14,986 nt of DNA from DATEOR01 sp046734455. Its GTDB lineage: Bacteria; Actinomycetota; Thermoleophilia; Gaiellales; Gaiellaceae. Every line of letters begins with the position of its first letter. Position 1 is the first letter of the stretch. Shown in pieces: positions 1 through 6,034 of this stretch. The position numbers and the translations under genes were made by a program. Under the pieces are notes generated by a model that worked only from the letters and a program-made list of their open reading frames with translations, searched no databases and was not told the origin of the DNA. The stretch is from the NCBI GenBank assembly GCA_046734455.1, contig JBKPRJ010000113.1, positions 1 to 14,986 on the forward strand, read 5' to 3'.

Positions 1-665
1 ACGGCGGCCGCGGACTGCTTGATCACGCGCCAGGCCGTCGCGAAGACGACGCGGAGGTAGAGACCGACCGAGCGGTCGGCGATGTACTCGAGGTCGTGGG
101 CGAGCTTCTCCGCCCAGGACTCTTCGCGGCCCATTCGGGTCTGCGCGAGCCCGGTGAGTCCGGGCCTGACGACGAGCCGCTGCCAGTACTGCGGGATGTC
201 CTGTGCGAGCTCCTCGAAGAAGGTGGGCCGGATCGGGCGCGGCCCGACGATGGACATGTCGCCGCGCAGGACGTTCCAGAGCTGCGGCATCTCGTCGAGC
301 TGGGAGGCGCGGAGCCAGCGGCCGAGCCTCGTCACCTCGGCGGCGGTGCGAACGGTGAGCTCCTCGCCGTAGTAGGGGCCGAGGCGCGACTCCGCGTCGC
401 GCCTGAGCGTCCTGAACTTGAACATATGGAAGATCCGTCCGTGCCTGCCGACCCGCAGGCCGCGGTAGAAGAGCGGGGTGCCTGACGTGGCGAGGAAGAC
501 GATCGTCACGACGACGAGAATCGGCGAGGCGATCAGGAGAACCGTTGCGGAGATGAGGATGTCGAGGATCCGCAGCGCAGCGTCGACTCCACGTCGCTCC
601 CCACCTTCTCGTGAGAGCCGTGCGTAGCGTTCGGCGAGCGACTCGGTCTCTGTCGAAAGCGGCAT
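1..665 (-). CDS. Exopolysaccharide sugar transferase (ExoY/WcaJ type), partial at left edge
   Basis: Membrane-bound phosphoglycosyltransferase of the bacterial sugar transferase family (PF02397). It moves a sugar-1-phosphate from a nucleotide sugar onto undecaprenyl phosphate, the first membrane step of exopolysaccharide or O-antigen assembly. About 221 residues are visible. A basic N-terminus is followed by one hydrophobic helix (about residues 31-55). Then come the family signatures KFRTLRRDAE, DEMPQLWNVLRGDMS, GPRPIRP and PGLTGLAQ, and a C-terminal DLEYI...RS stretch. No stop is reached, so the extreme C-terminus lies outside, but nearly the whole domain is present. It is the short, single-helix class rather than the five-helix WbaP class. 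The start is ATG at 665; an in-frame ATG at 683 would add MQRLRP and lies inside the palindrome shared with the LysR gene. The sugar specificity cannot be read. Confidence 0.92.
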   Translation of the reverse strand, partial: MPLSTETESLAERYARLSREGGERRGVDAALRILDILISATVLLIASPILVVVTIVFLATSGTPLFYRGLRVGRHGRIFHMFKFRTLRRDAESRLGPYYGEELTVRTAAEVTRLGRWLRASQLDEMPQLWNVLRGDMSIVGPRPIRPTFFEELAQDIPQYWQRLVVRPGLTGLAQTRMGREESWAEKLAHDLEYIADRSVGLYLRVVFATAWRVIKQSAAA

Positions 666-680
666 CGGCCTTAGCCGTTG

Positions 681-697
681 CATAATGATTGCTTATG
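681..697. promoter_or_regulatory. Palindromic operator over divergent start codons (LysR-type box) with -10
   Basis: A perfect inverted repeat, CATAA-N7-TTATG, fills the divergent junction between the sugar transferase and LysR genes. It contains ATA-N9-TAT and T-N11-A, the usual form of a LysR-family binding box. Its right arm holds the LysR gene ATG (695-697) and its left arm holds, on the minus strand, the alternative ATG (683) of the sugar transferase. CATAAT at 681-686 is a good -10 hexamer, 8 nt before the LysR ATG, and no ribosome binding site is visible, so the LysR transcript is probably leaderless. Binding here would cover the promoter and start, consistent with autoregulation. Sequence is direct; function is inferred. 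Confidence 0.6.
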
Positions 698-1585
698 GAT
701 ACCCGTCAGCTTGCTGCCTTCTGCGCAGTCGTCGAGAAGAGCAGCTTCTCACAGGCCGCGGAGAAGCTCGGTGTCACGCAGCCGGCGGTCAGTCTCCAAG
801 TGCGAGCCCTCGAAGAACGCCTCGGCCAGACGCTGCTCGATCGCTCGGGCAGGCGGGTCGAGCCCACGGAGGCAGGCCTGCGGCTGTACCGGAGCGCCCA
901 GCGCATGCTCGCCCTGGAGGAGCAGCTCTACGACGAGGTCGCCGCCGAGAGCGACGAGCTCCAAGGTGCGCTCGCGATCGGCGCTTCGACCGGGCCCGGC
1001 GCGCATCTCGTCCCGCTTCTCCTCTGCGAGTTCCAGCGCGAGCACGCCGACCTGCATGTGGCCCTCTCGATCTGGGACACGCAGACGGTGAGCGAGAAGG
1101 TCGCGCAGCGGGAGCTCGAGCTCGGCGTCGTCGGTGCGCTGCGCAGGAACCGGTCGCTCGAGTTCGAGCCGCTCGTCCGGGACGAGATCGTGCTCGCGGT
1201 CCCGTTCGCTCACCGCGCAGCCGGTGGAACGATCTCGATCGACGACCTTCGCGAGGAGAACCTCATCGCGATGCAGGAAGGCGCAGGCGTTCGCCAGGTC
1301 GTGGACGAGGAGCTTCGCCGCGCCGGGCTCCGCCTCCGCGAGCTCGAGCCGAGGCTGGAGCTCGGCCTGCAGGAATCCGTGAAGAGCGCCGTCGCGGCCG
1401 GCTTCGGCGTGACCTTCATCTCGCGGACTGCGATCGAAGGCGAGTTGGCCGCCGGGACGCTCGCCATGGCGCGGGTCGAGGGCCTCGATCCCGCCCGGCA
1501 GATCTACGTCGTTCGCGCCAAGGGCCGCCCGCCGACGCGTGCGGCCACCGCGTTTCTCGACTTCGCACGCGAGAAGACGACGTGA
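695..1585 (+). CDS. LysR-family transcriptional regulator
   Basis: A 296-residue LysR-type regulator of usual family length. The N-terminal winged helix-turn-helix (about residues 2-60) shows the classic pattern MDTRQLAAFCAVVEKSSFSQ, then AAEKLGVTQPAVSLQVRALE, followed by the linker helix and a periplasmic-binding-protein-like effector domain (about 90-295). I chose ATG 695 over the in-frame TTG at 689 because MDTRQL is the normal LysR start and a -10 box lies 8 nt upstream. Its stop overlaps the GTG of the downstream maleylacetate reductase-like gene (GTGA, 4 bp), so the two are co-translated and the reductase may be its target. The effector is unknown; regulators of this type beside a maleylacetate reductase often answer to aromatic-degradation intermediates. 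Confidence 0.95.
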   Translation: MDTRQLAAFCAVVEKSSFSQAAEKLGVTQPAVSLQVRALEERLGQTLLDRSGRRVEPTEAGLRLYRSAQRMLALEEQLYDEVAAESDELQGALAIGASTGPGAHLVPLLLCEFQREHADLHVALSIWDTQTVSEKVAQRELELGVVGALRRNRSLEFEPLVRDEIVLAVPFAHRAAGGTISIDDLREENLIAMQEGAGVRQVVDEELRRAGLRLRELEPRLELGLQESVKSAVAAGFGVTFISRTAIEGELAAGTLAMARVEGLDPARQIYVVRAKGRPPTRAATAFLDFAREKTT

Positions 1586-2556
1586 TCGTCCGCTGGGGCC
1601 TCGATGCCCTGCCCTCGGTACTCGCCGAGGTCGGCTCCGAGCGGCCGCTCCTCGTCACCACCGAGCGCTGGCGGGAGCTCGACCTTCCCGCCGCGAACGC
1701 CTTCTACGGCGTCGAGCGGCACAGCTCGCCGCAATCCGTCGAGGAGGCGACGGCCGCCGCCGAAGGCGCGGACGGGCTCCTCGCGGTCGGCGGGGGAAGC
1801 GCGATCGACACCGCCAAGGCCGTGTCCGCGGCGACGGGGCTCCCGGTTGTTTCCGTGCCGACGACGTACTCGGGCGCCGAGTGGACACCCGGCTTCGGCA
1901 TTCGCGACGAGGCGCGGCGCGTGAAGGGCGGGGGAAGCGGCGCGCGTGTCGAGGGGATCGTCTACGAGCCCGAGCTCACGTATGACCTTCCGCCCGGTGA
2001 GTCGGGTGGCACCGCGCTGAACGCGCTTGCGCACTGCGCCGAGGCGCTCTACGTACAGGGGCGAAACGACGAGGCGGACGCCGAGGCGCTCGCCGGCGCG
2101 CCGCTCATCTCCGACAACCTCCCGCTGGTGCTCGCCGACAGCCGCTATCCGCAGGCGAGGCGTGCGCTACTCGAGGGCGCGATGCACGCCGGGGCCGCGC
2201 TGGCGGGGGCTGGGCTCGGCCTCGGGCACGCGATGGCCCAGGCGGTGGGCGGCCGCTTCGGGATCGCCCACGGGGCGGCCAACGCGATCTGTCTGCCACC
2301 GGCGCTTCGGTTCAACGCGGACGTCGCGGCCGCCGAGATCGAGCGCTTCGGCGAGGCCATGCGCACGGACGACCCGGTCGCGCGGGTCGAGGAGCTCGCC
2401 CGCCTTTCCGGGTTCACGCTCCTCCGGCACCTCGGCGTCCCGCACGACGACCTTCCCGCGCTGGCCGAGGCCGCTGCTGAGCGAGGCGGCGCCAAGGCGA
2501 ATCCACGCCCGGCCTCAGCCGGCGACGTGCTCGGGCTCTTCGAGAGCGTCTGGTGA
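1582..2556 (+). CDS. Maleylacetate reductase-like iron-containing alcohol dehydrogenase
   Basis: A 324-residue member of the Fe-ADH superfamily closest in motif to maleylacetate reductases, which reduce maleylacetate to 3-oxoadipate with NAD(P)H at the end of hydroxyquinol, resorcinol and chlorocatechol degradation. Visible motifs: GGGSAIDTAKA (about 70-80, nucleotide binding), PTTYSGAEWTP (93-103), NALAHCAEALY (147-157), then His216 and His230 in the metal region. The first metal-site position is Asn147 where classical Fe-ADHs have Asp; Asn is typical of maleylacetate reductases. It starts directly at the first core strand, so it is about 25 residues shorter at the N-terminus than usual. The GTG start overlaps the LysR stop. 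No ring-cleavage dioxygenase is nearby, so the substrate is uncertain. The last 42 bp overlap the convergent methyltransferase gene. Confidence 0.85.
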   Translation: MIVRWGLDALPSVLAEVGSERPLLVTTERWRELDLPAANAFYGVERHSSPQSVEEATAAAEGADGLLAVGGGSAIDTAKAVSAATGLPVVSVPTTYSGAEWTPGFGIRDEARRVKGGGSGARVEGIVYEPELTYDLPPGESGGTALNALAHCAEALYVQGRNDEADAEALAGAPLISDNLPLVLADSRYPQARRALLEGAMHAGAALAGAGLGLGHAMAQAVGGRFGIAHGAANAICLPPALRFNADVAAAEIERFGEAMRTDDPVARVEELARLSGFTLLRHLGVPHDDLPALAEAAAERGGAKANPRPASAGDVLGLFESVW

Positions 2557-3429
2557 GGGAACGGCGACGATCCTGAGCCCGACGACGGCGAGGTCGGCGG
2601 GGTCGTAGGCACGAAACCGGGGCGCGAGGTCGTCCGGAAGCGCCGCATCCGGCCGCCAGGGGTTCTCGGCGACGACGCGGAAGCCGGCCGCCTCGAGCGC
2701 CGCGACGTAGTCAGGACGGCGTAGCCGGTTCTGGTGCAGAAGGCTCGAATTGGCGAACCGCCAGGCGCGGTCCGAGTACCGCAGGAAGTTGTACGGCGAG
2801 AGGGAGCGGTCGAAGTGCGAGAAGTGGTCGCTCAGGTCGATCCGGGAGCTGAGCGCTCCGTCCGGCCGCAGCAGCCGGCGGCACTCGGCCAGGAGCGGCA
2901 CGAGCTCCTCCGCCGGGATGTGCTCGAGCGTGCTCGTGCTCGTCACGAAGTCGACCGATGCTCTCGGGAGCCCGGTCGCGCGCGCATCGCGTGGCGCGAG
3001 GTAACGGATCCCGAAGCGCGGCTCGAGGTCGGCGATCGAGTCGATTGCGCCCCCGGGGTCGCGCAGGTCGTGCTCCGCACGGAGGCCGCCGAGTCGCTCG
3101 AGCGTCACGTTGACCAGGTCGATGCGCAGGTTCGGGCGGAGGTCTACGAGGATCTGCTGCTCGACGCCGAGCGCCCAGAAGGAGAGCGGCACCGCGAGGT
3201 CCCAGCCGGCGCCGAACTCGTAGAGGACCGCCTCGCCCAGCGGACGCTTGGGACCGTGCTCGGCGTAGGCCTCGATATGGTTGACGGCGCGGGAGAACCG
3301 GCGCCGGAATCCCGCCTCGGGCCCCGGCAGCGAGCGCGTCACACGCCGCTGGAGCACGTAGTTGGCGCGCTCGGGATGCGGGAGCACGCTGAGGCTCTTC
3401 TGCAGGAACGCTTTGGCGAGCCACCGCAT
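2515..3429 (-). CDS. Class I SAM-dependent methyltransferase
   Basis: A 304-residue protein with a Rossmann methyltransferase core. Motif I is VLYEFGAGWD (about 68-77), the acidic end of strand 2 is VDLRP (95-99), and the motif IV region reads VDFVTSTSTLEHIP, followed by ECRRLLRPDGAL, as in Methyltransf_11/23 proteins. The N-terminal 60 residues are basic and may form an extra helical domain. The start is ATG 3429 because a TAATCT -10 box lies exactly 7 nt before it, suggesting a leaderless transcript. The frame stays open further upstream but runs antisense through the neighbouring gene and is not coding. The polysaccharide genes at both window ends make a sugar or lipid substrate plausible, but this is a guess. 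The 3' end overlaps the convergent Fe-ADH gene. Confidence 0.88.
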   Translation of the reverse strand: MRWLAKAFLQKSLSVLPHPERANYVLQRRVTRSLPGPEAGFRRRFSRAVNHIEAYAEHGPKRPLGEAVLYEFGAGWDLAVPLSFWALGVEQQILVDLRPNLRIDLVNVTLERLGGLRAEHDLRDPGGAIDSIADLEPRFGIRYLAPRDARATGLPRASVDFVTSTSTLEHIPAEELVPLLAECRRLLRPDGALSSRIDLSDHFSHFDRSLSPYNFLRYSDRAWRFANSSLLHQNRLRRPDYVAALEAAGFRVVAENPWRPDAALPDDLAPRFRAYDPADLAVVGLRIVAVPSPDALEEPEHVAG

Positions 3430-3436
3430 CGTGCGC

Positions 3437-3442
3437 AGATTA
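3437..3442 (-). promoter_or_regulatory. -10 box for a leaderless methyltransferase transcript
   Basis: On the minus strand TAATCT is followed by 7 nt and then the ATG at 3429. This places the expected transcription start on the A of the ATG. No Shine-Dalgarno sequence is visible and no clear -35 was found. Confidence 0.55.
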
Positions 3443-3450
3443 GAGACCGA

Positions 3451-3456
3451 TAGGCT
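3451..3456 (+). promoter_or_regulatory. -10 box for the 3466 gene
   Basis: TAGGCT fits the TANNNT form of actinobacterial -10 boxes and ends 9 nt before the ATG at 3466, leaving no room for a ribosome binding site. It is divergent to the -10 at 3437-3442, so the 36-bp gap holds two back-to-back start sites. Confidence 0.45.
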
Positions 3457-3465
3457 TCGACCGCG

Positions 3466-4113
3466 ATGGCCGACGACTGGCGGGTAACGATCGACTTCGA
3501 CGACGAGGGCGACGGCACGCAGCTGGCCGAGTGGCTGGCCGCGGTTGACCTCGAGGGCCAGGAGCGCTCGACCGTGGGAGAGCGCGTGATCGTGAGCCGC
3601 GACGGCCCTCGCGTCTACCTCTACACCGATTCCGAGGAGCCCGCCCGCGAGGTTCTCCACACCGTCTCCGCCCGCATCGAGCAGGAGGGCCACGCGGCCG
3701 TGACCGCGCTCGAACGGTGGCACCCCGTCGAGCAGGCCTGGAAGGACGGCTCGGTGCCGCTGCCCGAGGGCCCGGAGGAGCTGGAGGAGGAGCGTGACCG
3801 GCTGCAGGAGCGCGAGGCGGCCGAGTCCGCCCGGAGCGGCTCCGCCCAGTGGGAAGTGCGGATCGAACTGTCCTCGCACGAAGACACGCTCGCCCTGGCC
3901 GAGCGCCTCGAGTCGGAGGGCATTCCGGTCGTCAGGCGGCACACCTTCCTCCTCGCCGGAGCGGCGAACGAGGACGACGCTCAGGCGCTCGCCGAGCAGC
4001 TTCGCGGCGAGGCCCCGGAGGGGGCGCGGGTCGAGGTCGAGCCCGGCGGCGGGATGGTCTGGGAAGTCGCTCCCAGGAACCCGTTCACGTTCTTCGGCGG
4101 TCTCGGGGGCTAG
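3466..4113 (+). CDS. Hypothetical protein with two copies of a small alpha/beta domain
   Basis: Function not recognised. The 215-residue acidic protein has no signal peptide or membrane segment and should be cytoplasmic. It looks internally duplicated. The first unit (about residues 4-92) starts WRVTIDF...TQLAEWL and the second (about 128-200) starts WEVRIELSS...LALAERL. Each continues with a beta strand (VIVSRDGPRVYLY / RHTFLLAGA) and a helix rich in Ala, Glu and Leu (EEPAREVLHTV / EDDAQALAEQL), compatible with two ferredoxin-like beta-alpha-beta units. A Glu/Arg-rich linker (about 104-124) should form a helix or short coiled coil. The C-terminus ends in a Phe/Gly-rich tail NPFTFFGGLGG. Short domains of this kind often bind peptides or act as regulators, but nothing in the sequence proves it. 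It has its own promoter and is not coupled to neighbours. Confidence 0.8.
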   Translation: MADDWRVTIDFDDEGDGTQLAEWLAAVDLEGQERSTVGERVIVSRDGPRVYLYTDSEEPAREVLHTVSARIEQEGHAAVTALERWHPVEQAWKDGSVPLPEGPEELEEERDRLQEREAAESARSGSAQWEVRIELSSHEDTLALAERLESEGIPVVRRHTFLLAGAANEDDAQALAEQLRGEAPEGARVEVEPGGGMVWEVAPRNPFTFFGGLGG

Positions 4114-4133
4114 CTACCGGCAGGCCGCTCGGG

Positions 4134-4139
4134 TAGGCT
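4134..4139 (+). promoter_or_regulatory. Possible -10 box upstream of the MFS gene
   Basis: TAGGCT ends 7 nt before the TTG at 4147 and is identical to the -10 proposed for the 3466 gene. It could start a transcript through the micro-ORF at 4147-4227 and on into the MFS gene. There is no clear -35. Confidence 0.35.
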
Positions 4140-4146
4140 GGTCCGG

Positions 4147-4227
4147 TTGAGCTATGACCTGATCGGAGGCCAGCTGGTGGAAATGGAACCGCACCCAACC
4201 TACGGCGGCCTTCGCTTGCCCGGCTAG
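4147..4227 (+). CDS. Candidate leaderless micropeptide upstream of the MFS gene
   Basis: A 26-codon frame starts TTG AGC TAT GAC, contains GGQLVEMEPHP, and ends PGGL-like with GGLRLPG and a TAG stop. It starts exactly 7 nt after a TAGGCT -10 box, the same geometry as several real genes here, and ends 75 nt before the MFS gene start. It might be a leader peptide for the exporter. Against it: the ORF is very short, TTG is a weak start for leaderless translation, and coding bias cannot be judged. I do not recognise the peptide. Confidence 0.2.
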   Translation: MSYDLIGGQLVEMEPHPTYGGLRLPG

Positions 4228-4302
4228 TTCCGCACCTTTTCGCGCGTCTCTCCGGGCCGGCCTGACCGCCGGCTTCGTGCCCATCCCCGAGGAATGAGAG
4301 AC

Positions 4303-5589
4303 GTGAATCCCGAAACGACCATAGGCCTGCGCCACGTGAAGATCCTGCGCCCCCTGGCGATCAGGGACTTCGCCCTGCTCTGGACCGGCGCGGCGGTCTC
4401 CCTCCTCGGCGACGGCGTCTACATCGTCGCGATCGCCTGGCAGGTCTACGAGATCTCCGACACCCCGACGGCGCTGTCTCTGATCGGCGTCGCGTGGACG
4501 CTGCCGATGGCCGCCTTCCTGCTCGTGGGCGGCGTCGTCAGCGACCGCTTCGACCGCCGGCGGATCATGATCGCCACGGACTTCGTGCGCGCGATCGCGG
4601 TCACGGTGATCGCCGTTCTCTCCATCGCCGGAGTCCTCGAGCTCTGGCACCTCTTCCTGCTCGCGGTCGTGTTCGGCACCGGCGATGCGTTCTTCGGCCC
4701 TGCGTTCAACGCGACGGTGCCGCAGATCGTCCCGCAGCGGATGCTGGTGCAGGCGAACTCGCTCGACCAGTTCATCCGGCCGTTCATGATGGCTCTCGCC
4801 GGCCCTGCGCTCGGCGGCCTGACCGTGGCCGCGCTCGGCACGGGAGCGGCGTTCGCGCTGGACGCGGGCTCCTTCTTTCTCTCCGCGCTCGCCATCTCGC
4901 TCATGTCGTCTGGGCACCGCGTCGACCGCAGCGAAGAGGAGGTGGGCTCCGCGCTCAATGACCTGCGCGAGGCCTTCAGCTTCGTCCGCCAGCACGCGTG
5001 GCTTTGGGGGACGTTGCTCGGCGCCGCCATCTCGCTGCTCGCGTTCTGGGGCCCGATCGAGGTGCTCGTTCCGTATCGGATCAAGAACGACCTCGGCGGC
5101 GATGCCGCCGACTTCGGCCTGGTCCTCGCCGCGGGCGGCGTCGGCGCGATTCTCGCTGCCGTCGTCATGGCGCAGGCCGGCCTCCCCCGCAAGCACATGA
5201 CGTTCATGTACGTGGCCTGGGCAATCGGCTGTCTCGGGATCGCCGGCCTCGCGTTCGCGACCGTGCTGTGGCAGGCGATGGCCTCGTCGTTCGTTCAGCA
5301 GGCGCTCTTCGCCTCGGGCCTGATCGTGTGGGGGACCCTCATGCAGACGCTCGTTCCCTCACGGCTGCTCGGGCGCGTGACGAGCCTCGACTGGCTCGTG
5401 TCGACCTCGCTCGTCCCCATCTCCTTCGCGCTGACCGGTCCCGTCGCGGCGGCTGTGGGAGCCGAGGCCACGCTCGCGGGCGCGGGTGTGATCGCGTGCG
5501 CCGCGACGCTGCTCTGCCTCCTGATCCCGGGGATGAGGGACACCGAGCGCGGCGAGCACCTGGCCGTTCTGGCCGAAGAGCGGAGCTAG
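4303..5589 (+). CDS. MFS transporter (MFS_3 / EntS-like exporter)
   Basis: A 12-helix major facilitator of about 428 residues. The loop between helices 2 and 3 carries the MFS motif A form GGVVSDRFDRRRIM. LDAGSFFLSALAIS follows helix 6, a pattern typical of the MFS_3 branch (enterobactin and macrolide exporters). It probably exports a small molecule by proton antiport; the substrate cannot be read. I prefer GTG 4303 because GAGGAA at 4289-4294 sits 8 nt before it; ATG at 4294 overlaps that Shine-Dalgarno sequence but is in frame and would add three residues. It ends 5 bp before the stop of the convergent 5595 gene. A short GCTAG/CTAGC inverted repeat covers both stops. Confidence 0.93.
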   Translation: MNPETTIGLRHVKILRPLAIRDFALLWTGAAVSLLGDGVYIVAIAWQVYEISDTPTALSLIGVAWTLPMAAFLLVGGVVSDRFDRRRIMIATDFVRAIAVTVIAVLSIAGVLELWHLFLLAVVFGTGDAFFGPAFNATVPQIVPQRMLVQANSLDQFIRPFMMALAGPALGGLTVAALGTGAAFALDAGSFFLSALAISLMSSGHRVDRSEEEVGSALNDLREAFSFVRQHAWLWGTLLGAAISLLAFWGPIEVLVPYRIKNDLGGDAADFGLVLAAGGVGAILAAVVMAQAGLPRKHMTFMYVAWAIGCLGIAGLAFATVLWQAMASSFVQQALFASGLIVWGTLMQTLVPSRLLGRVTSLDWLVSTSLVPISFALTGPVAAAVGAEATLAGAGVIACAATLLCLLIPGMRDTERGEHLAVLAEERS

Positions 5590-5594
5590 ATCAG

Positions 5595-5948
5595 CTAGCA
5601 GGGCCCGGCGATCGGGGCGTTCTCGTTCGGGCCATTCATGTGCTGGATGTTCGCCCCACTGCCGGCCTGCAGGCAGTAGGAGGACTGATCCGCGCGAACG
5701 AGAGTGACGCCGAACGAGGCCGGCAGCTGGGCCTGGGCGCCGACGTAGGTGCCGGCCGTGTTGAACCAGGCCTCCATGACCGGGGTCGCCTGCTGCAGGT
5801 TGATCGAGGCGCTGACCTGGTTGGCGGAGTCCTCGAGCTGCCGCTGGTTCGCCGAGGCGGGGCCCGTGTCCTGGGCCGCTTTCAGCACGAGATAGCCGCC
5901 GACGGCAAGCGCGGCGAGCATGAAGACGTAGCCGAAGACTCTGCCCAC
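5595..5948 (-). CDS. Membrane-anchored protein with pilin-like C-terminal Cys loop
   Basis: About 117 residues from a GTG at 5948. A short N-terminus is followed by one transmembrane helix (about 4-23: VFGYVFMLAALAVGGYLVL), then a polar extracytoplasmic domain with a helical, Gln-rich part (about 35-60). The C-terminus has SYCLQAG at about 90-96 and ends NAPIAGPC, so Cys92 and Cys117 can form a terminal disulfide loop. This resembles small actinobacterial pilin-like proteins with a YCLQ...C ending, but the usual prepilin peptidase site (Gly followed by Phe and Glu+5) is not seen, so it may be a pilin-like accessory rather than a pilin. An in-frame TTG at 5996 would add 16 residues. The start is uncertain because no Shine-Dalgarno sequence or clean -10 is visible. 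Confidence 0.7.
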   Translation of the reverse strand: MGRVFGYVFMLAALAVGGYLVLKAAQDTGPASANQRQLEDSANQVSASINLQQATPVMEAWFNTAGTYVGAQAQLPASFGVTLVRADQSSYCLQAGSGANIQHMNGPNENAPIAGPC

Positions 5949-5959
5949 GAGGGCATATA

Positions 5960-5979
5960 TCGGCCTTGTGAGAGGCCGA
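5960..5979. other. Hairpin in the divergent promoter region
   Basis: TCGGCCT (5960-5966) pairs with AGGCCGA (5973-5979) around a TGTGAG loop, a perfect 7-bp stem. It lies in a locally AT-rich gap between the pilin-like gene and the sulfur operon. It could be an operator half-site pair or a structured leader of the minus-strand transcript. Confidence 0.4.
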
Positions 5980-6022
5980 GTTGAATAAGAAGTCAAAATG
6001 CTTGTGATTAGCGCAACGGTGG

Positions 6023-6028
6023 TATAGT
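6023..6028 (+). promoter_or_regulatory. -10 box and likely leaderless start of the sulfur operon
   Basis: TATAGT ends 6 nt before the GTG at 6035, so transcription should begin at the start codon. No Shine-Dalgarno sequence is present. A weak TTGTGA lies at 6002-6007 with a 15-bp spacer. As all downstream genes to 12023 are coupled, this is the only clear promoter for the seven-gene operon. Confidence 0.6.
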
Positions 6029-6034
6029 CCGCCC

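Noticed and set aside
2515..3942. Longer minus-strand reading of the methyltransferase, 475 codons
   Set aside because: The extra 171 codons are antisense to the 3466-4113 gene and skip the -10/ATG at 3429; the added sequence has no methyltransferase features.
4115..4137. Inverted CTACCG...CGGGTAG after the 3466 gene as a terminator
   Set aside because: Imperfect stem with a 10-nt loop, no T tract, and it overlaps a possible -10 box; not enough to call.
4114..4302. tRNA or riboswitch in the longest gap
   Set aside because: No cloverleaf, T-loop or known riboswitch core is visible by eye.
4114..5196. Long open minus-strand frame opposite the MFS gene
   Set aside because: Composition is Arg/Glu/Asp/His rich with no domain, as expected from the antisense of a GC-rich coding sequence.
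5585..5599. GCTAG...CTAGC inverted repeat over the two convergent stops as a terminator
   Set aside because: The stem is only 5 bp, not GC-rich, with no T run; it may simply reflect two TAG stops facing each other.
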